DNA from: Herbinix sp.
GTDB taxonomy: Bacteria; Bacillota; Clostridia; Lachnospirales; Lachnospiraceae
Reading direction: 5' to 3'
NCBI GenBank assembly: GCA_029238935.1
Contig: JAQZBN010000003.1
Span: forward strand, 62,001 to 126,000
Length of the DNA: 64,000 bases
The translations under genes were made by a program, and so were the position numbers. Of the stretch, positions 60,176 to 64,000 are shown piece by piece; position 1 is the first letter of the stretch; each line of letters starts with the position of its first letter. A model generated the notes under the pieces. It saw only the letters and a program-made list of their open reading frames with translations, ran no database searches and was not told where the DNA came from.

Positions 60176-61171
60176 TTAATTACGCAATCCAATTAGTATA
60201 TCTATTATCTTATTCAATTTGAAACGTTTGGAATTATGTCTTATCAAGTTAATTACTGCAATTGTGGAAATAATTACCAGAACCGGGCGAAATAAGGTGA
60301 TTAACCAAAGATCATAACGATTGCAGATATTCGTTATGATTCCAGCAAAGGGAGTATGCAACAGATATACCGGGAAAGAGACTTGCCCAAGATATACGAA
60401 CATTTCCCGATGAGGGCTTTCTACTATGGCAGATGCTGTCCCAAATACAACTGCCATAGCCAGGATTTCAACCGGAAATGCGGCATATTTCCAATAAGTG
60501 ATATAGATACCGTGGTTTAGATAATATAAAAAGATTGCCCCATAAAGATAGGTAAAAAGAAAAAGTCGTTCTCTACAATAGGATACGATATAGTGTAAAC
60601 TATTTTTTTGCCGGATCAAAAATCCCAGAATAAAGTACACTGCCCAGTTAAAGGGGTTGATATAAGGATAAAGTGAGATTTGATCTAATCCGGTGTAATA
60701 AATACTAAGTACAGATAAAAACATAAGAACAAGGAGTAGACTTGTATGCTTTCTTAACTTCCAGAAGACCAAATAGAATATGGTTAAAATGGACAGATAA
60801 TAGAGATGACTGTAAACCGTAAGAGTTGTAAACCACTGAGATAAGGTGAGTCCTCCTTTTCGCAAAGCCACATAGAAAAAAAGTAGAGTTCCGCAAAAAA
60901 TCCAAGGGATCAAGAGTGAAGTTACTTTTCCCTTTATAAATTTCAGAAATGTTTTTTTTGTTGAATAATATAAATAACCGGATAGTAAGAAAAATACTCC
61001 TACCCCCACAGCTCCAATGCTATGAAGCAGGTAGCTTATTGTGAATTCAATGTTGTTATATGTGTCATTAATCAACGCTACATGGGCAGCGACGATACTA
61101 ATCAGTGCTACTCCCTTTGCTATATAGATAAAGTTTCTTTCCTGAAACTGAGTTTCCACGTTTGTCACCAT
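60176..61171 (-). CDS. Acyltransferase family 3 membrane protein
   Basis: 331 residues with about ten membrane spans. The N-terminus RNFIYIAKGVALISIVAAHV contains the conserved His of the acyltransferase-3 family, and GVGVFFLLSGYLYY follows. Such proteins O-acetylate polysaccharide sugars at the membrane. Its stop codon overlaps the start region of the downstream glycosyltransferase gene (TAATG). Confidence 0.88.
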   Translation of the reverse strand: MVTNVETQFQERNFIYIAKGVALISIVAAHVALINDTYNNIEFTISYLLHSIGAVGVGVFFLLSGYLYYSTKKTFLKFIKGKVTSLLIPWIFCGTLLFFYVALRKGGLTLSQWFTTLTVYSHLYYLSILTIFYLVFWKLRKHTSLLLVLMFLSVLSIYYTGLDQISLYPYINPFNWAVYFILGFLIRQKNSLHYIVSYCRERLFLFTYLYGAIFLYYLNHGIYITYWKYAAFPVEILAMAVVFGTASAIVESPHREMFVYLGQVSFPVYLLHTPFAGIITNICNRYDLWLITLFRPVLVIISTIAVINLIRHNSKRFKLNKIIDILIGLRN

Positions 61172-61207
61172 GAACTATCGTTAAGATTACTATTATTGTA
61201 TTCTGCT

Positions 61208-61882
61208 TTATATTCTCTGTTCATCCCAGTTAATATCCTTCTTAATTATCTTAGCTGGGATTCCCCCCAGAATAACATTGGTTTTGTGAAAGGGCTTTGT
61301 TACAATCGCTCCGGTTGCAACAATGGAATTCGTTCCAAGGACAACACCCTTTGTCAGGGTGACCCTATGTCCAATCCATATATGATCACCAAGAATAATG
61401 TTTCGAGATTCATTGATGCGGGTACCGTCAAGATTTATGATCGAATGACTGTCCCCGGTTCGTAAGACCACCTCACTGGAGAAGAGACATCGTTCCCCAA
61501 TCTTAATCTTACACCCTTCAATACAAGCGATATGAGTTTTACCGTTGATATGCGTATCTTTCCCAACGATGATCTGATTGCCTTTATCCTCCAGATAAAA
61601 TTCACATAGATAAGCAGATACACCTTCCCCTAGGATAATCCTATTATTATCCCCATGGATCGTTATGCTGCAATGAACCAGTCTACCGTAATCCTTTATG
61701 ATAATAAGATTATTCTTACCATGGATGCTTATCTTACAGCTTTTCATATAGGCATTTTCAATCATCAGTTTATTTCCCCTTCTCCCACGGATTCGATTAT
61801 TCCCTAAAAGAGTGTAGAAACCAGCAATCAGAGATGATGCTTTTTTATTCTTTTTAAGAAACTCTTTTACCCTTTCTCTCAT
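61208..61882 (-). CDS. Hexapeptide-repeat acyltransferase
   Basis: 224 residues. A left-handed beta-helix is visible as imperfect hexads (IGERCLFSSEVVLRT, IILGDHIWIGHRVTLTKGVVLG, NSIVATGAIVT). The end VILGGIPAKIIKKDI is the usual cofactor-binding close of the fold. Chosen start is the ATG that overlaps the upstream stop as ATGA; a GTG three codons earlier is an alternative. Probably an O- or N-acetyltransferase for a repeat-unit sugar. Confidence 0.87.
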   Translation of the reverse strand: MRERVKEFLKKNKKASSLIAGFYTLLGNNRIRGRRGNKLMIENAYMKSCKISIHGKNNLIIIKDYGRLVHCSITIHGDNNRIILGEGVSAYLCEFYLEDKGNQIIVGKDTHINGKTHIACIEGCKIKIGERCLFSSEVVLRTGDSHSIINLDGTRINESRNIILGDHIWIGHRVTLTKGVVLGTNSIVATGAIVTKPFHKTNVILGGIPAKIIKKDINWDEQRI

Positions 61883-62511
61883 TCCTCCCACCTCTTCTTT
61901 CCTACAGGATTGTATTCAATCACCGGATCCAACTCCACATAGACATAGTCCTTTTTACAGGCCTCCTTAAGGATTTCTTTTTTATGCTGTGATAAAGTAG
62001 CTGCATTACTATAGGTACGTCCGAACATTTTATGGGTGATCAGTTCTTTTTTGCAACCTTCCAGATAACAATCCATTGAACTTACCACCTTTGCAGGGAT
62101 ACCAACCGCAACTGTATTCTCCGGAATATCCTTCGTTACGACGCTTCCTGCTCCGATGATGACATTATCCCCAATCACTACATTGGGAAGAATGATTGTT
62201 TTTGCTCCAATAAATACATTATTCCCAATCACTACTTTTCCCAATTTTCCTACTCCTAAGTGATTTCTTAGGGCTTGATCATGGGCCAGGATCTGAACAT
62301 GATTTGCTATGGTAACGTTATCTCCGATCTCAATTAGAAAGCAATGAGCCGGATCAAATTTGGTTGCAGTCTGCCTATGAAAATTCTTTCCAACCTTCAT
62401 TCCTCTCTTAATATAATAAGAGGTGGGAAGATCCCCGTAACAGATAAAATAAATCACGATGTGTAAATAGGTCCTTAGGATACTCATTATTTTACTCTTT
62501 ATTTTTCTCAT
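61879..62511 (-). CDS. Hexapeptide-repeat acetyltransferase (serine acetyltransferase-like)
   Basis: 210 residues. Hexad repeats run from about residue 65 to 145 (KVVIGNNVFIGAKTIILPNV, VIGDNVIIGAGSVVTKDI, TVAVGIPAKVVSS). HDQAL near residue 75 has the His usual for catalysis. The fold is shared by CysE and by sugar O-acetyltransferases; the operon points to the latter. Overlaps the next gene by 4 bases. A 123-base gap separates it from the glycosyltransferase gene upstream. Confidence 0.87.
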   Translation of the reverse strand: MRKIKSKIMSILRTYLHIVIYFICYGDLPTSYYIKRGMKVGKNFHRQTATKFDPAHCFLIEIGDNVTIANHVQILAHDQALRNHLGVGKLGKVVIGNNVFIGAKTIILPNVVIGDNVIIGAGSVVTKDIPENTVAVGIPAKVVSSMDCYLEGCKKELITHKMFGRTYSNAATLSQHKKEILKEACKKDYVYVELDPVIEYNPVGKKRWEE

Positions 62512-62634
62512 ACTTTATTCCCCCCATAATACTTCTTTGGCTTATCAATTCCCTTTTATGTTATCCTTTCCTTCTTAGACATGTTTAACATATCTATTTC
62601 TGAAACCACGTCCTATGAATACTCTTCAAGAGAT

Positions 62635-63849
62635 TTATCTGACACTGCTCGTTCTATTAAAATGCTTCATGATAATTTCATAGCTTTTTTCCGCAGTATA
62701 CTCTGTAAGAAACAGCTGATATCCTCGTTCCCCCATTTCGGATCGAAGCTCTTTTGAACTCATGATTCGCTTGACAGCTCTTTCAAAGCTTTGCAGATTA
62801 CCATGAAAGGCCTGAAAACCGCAGCCTGCAGACTCCACAATCGTGCCAATATCCGTTGCCGTATCAACAGCTGCGATCACCGGAAGTTTTGCGGTCAGAT
62901 AGGATAATAGCCGGGACGGAAAATTTGGAACGGTACTATTTTGATGCAAGAAGATGAGACCAACATCACAGGCACGGGTTAATATTTCATATTCTTTGGG
63001 TGAAAGCGACGGCATTAACTTCACATTGCTTGCCCGAAGCTTCTTGAAACCTCTCTCGAGATACCCGTATTCTGTGCCGGAACCAGTAATAAGAAAAAAG
63101 ATTTTCGGATGATTGCGATAATGCTCTACGATCTCCATAAGAAATTTTAGTCCCTGGGATTTTCCCAGATTTCCACCATACAAAAAGATCACCTTATCCT
63201 TGGGGAGATGGTACTTCTCTCTTATCTCATCCCGCTCCACATCAAAGAAAGCTCGCTTTTTCATACTGTTTGGGCATACTTCTATTATTTTATTTTTGTG
63301 AAATCTGTTATGGGATTGAAGGTATGATACATTGGCCGGTGACATGCAACCGATGTAATCCGAAGCATTGTAAGTCATTTTCTCGAGCATTCGAAATATT
63401 CCCCAGACGATACCTCCTTTTCGCATTCCACCAAGATCAACCGTATCCTGAGGCCAGATATCTTTTAATAACAGATACAACTTTCCATGATACCAATGCT
63501 TTAAAAATACCACAGCAGGGGTTAAGGTGATTGGAGGAGTTGAGAAAAGGATCAGATCAAAGCGTTCATTCCTAAGGTAGCGAAATGCTGCTATAAGCAT
63601 TTGCAAACCGGCAAGAAAAGAGAATATTACCTTCTTGTATTTATTCGTTTTCTGTATGCTGCCGGTTTTTACCCGAATTACTCTTACTCCATTCTCTATC
63701 GACCGGTAGGTTTTACCCCTCTGGTTCCGATCGTTAATCCCCAGAACAGTTACCTTATGTCCTTGCTTATTAAATTCCTCCATCAGGTCGGAATAAAGAT
63801 TATATTCACCATAGTTTGGCCAAGCCATCGTAATTAACAATACCTTCAT
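62635..63849 (-). CDS. Family 4 glycosyltransferase (WbuB-like)
   Basis: 404 residues, GT-B fold. MKVLLITMAWPNYGEYNLYS opens the acceptor domain; LYLLLKDIWPQDTVDLG is characteristic of the WbuB group. The donor domain has VIFLYGGNLGKSQGLKFLME, FFLITGSGTEYGYLE and FPSRLLSYLTAKLPVI. These enzymes often transfer fucosamine-type sugars. Overlaps the upstream gene's stop by 4 bases. Confidence 0.9.
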   Translation of the reverse strand: MKVLLITMAWPNYGEYNLYSDLMEEFNKQGHKVTVLGINDRNQRGKTYRSIENGVRVIRVKTGSIQKTNKYKKVIFSFLAGLQMLIAAFRYLRNERFDLILFSTPPITLTPAVVFLKHWYHGKLYLLLKDIWPQDTVDLGGMRKGGIVWGIFRMLEKMTYNASDYIGCMSPANVSYLQSHNRFHKNKIIEVCPNSMKKRAFFDVERDEIREKYHLPKDKVIFLYGGNLGKSQGLKFLMEIVEHYRNHPKIFFLITGSGTEYGYLERGFKKLRASNVKLMPSLSPKEYEILTRACDVGLIFLHQNSTVPNFPSRLLSYLTAKLPVIAAVDTATDIGTIVESAGCGFQAFHGNLQSFERAVKRIMSSKELRSEMGERGYQLFLTEYTAEKSYEIIMKHFNRTSSVR

Positions 63850-64000
63850 ATCATACCTGCATTATGTTGTTCCTCATTGATTAGTGTATTCATCGCAATT
63901 ATTTCTTGTTCCCCGTATCTCTGATCAATCGTAATGGGAATGAGGTAACTGGACAACCAGTTCTCCATGGAAGCAGGTGCAGTTTCCTTCTTAAGATAAT
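63846..64000 (-). CDS. C-terminal end of a polysaccharide-cluster gene, cut by window edge
   Basis: About 50 codons in frame, ending NEEQHNAGMI and overlapping the next start as ATGA. A stretch WLSSYLIPITIDQRYGEQEI is visible, but too little is present to name the product. The overlap shows that it belongs to the same operon. Confidence 0.6.
   Translation of the reverse strand, partial: YLKKETAPASMENWLSSYLIPITIDQRYGEQEIIAMNTLINEEQHNAGMI

Overview
The window looks like a chromosomal segment of an anaerobic, spore-forming, low-GC Firmicute of the Lachnospiraceae / Clostridium phytofermentans type. This rests on AT-rich intergenic DNA, strong AGGAGG ribosome binding sites, sortase-like and lipoprotein anchors, sigma-K-like promoters before coat-like genes, NiFe-hydrogenase maturation genes, and many polysaccharide-degrading and surface-polysaccharide genes. 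This assignment is an inference from gene content; no rRNA or other marker gene is present.

Region 1 (1-11.7 kb) is a carbohydrate island. It has a membrane-anchored double beta-helix protein cut by the left edge, a GntR/LacI-type regulator, a secreted CBM-like wall protein, a GH71/99-like surface protein, and an operon of a second double beta-helix protein (no export signal) plus an SGNH hydrolase. Three of these genes share a TTGATATATC(T/C)TATT element upstream. A broken AraC-type regulator lies divergent to the operon.

Region 2 (11.7-17.4 kb) is accessory. It holds two ABC-exporter membrane fragments without an ATPase, a 50-residue secreted peptide convergent with an HTH regulator that has a TPR-like helical region (RRNPP-like arrangement), an HTH protein with exact 28-residue repeats, and a zinc-ribbon membrane protein with a coiled-coil partner.

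Region 3 (17.5-26.4 kb) has a Na+/alanine symporter, an APH-like kinase, a four-gene FtsX-type ABC transporter plus two-component system, and a DUF5131 protein.

Region 4 (26.8-35.4 kb) is the most unusual block: three dynamin-like GTPases, a double zinc-ribbon membrane protein and an M48-type metallopeptidase, all on the plus strand, with a 30-bp tandem repeat in the middle.

Region 5 (35.4-50.3 kb) is mixed. It contains a diguanylate cyclase, two Sm-like Asn/Gly-rich coat-type proteins with sigma-K-like promoters, HypC and a hydrogenase maturation protease, an Fe-S membrane protein, a split chromate transporter, a rhodanese lipoprotein, a YtrA-type GntR/ABC operon, a sortase-like anchored protein, a LacI regulator with ManA, RidA, a P-loop kinase and an old yellow enzyme.

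Region 6 (50.4-64 kb) is one long minus-strand surface-polysaccharide operon. It encodes a flippase fused to a GH88/105-like hydrolase, a pyruvyltransferase-like protein, a Wzy-like polymerase, five glycosyltransferases and three acyl/acetyltransferases, and continues past the right edge. Most genes overlap by a few bases, so they are probably co-transcribed and translationally coupled.
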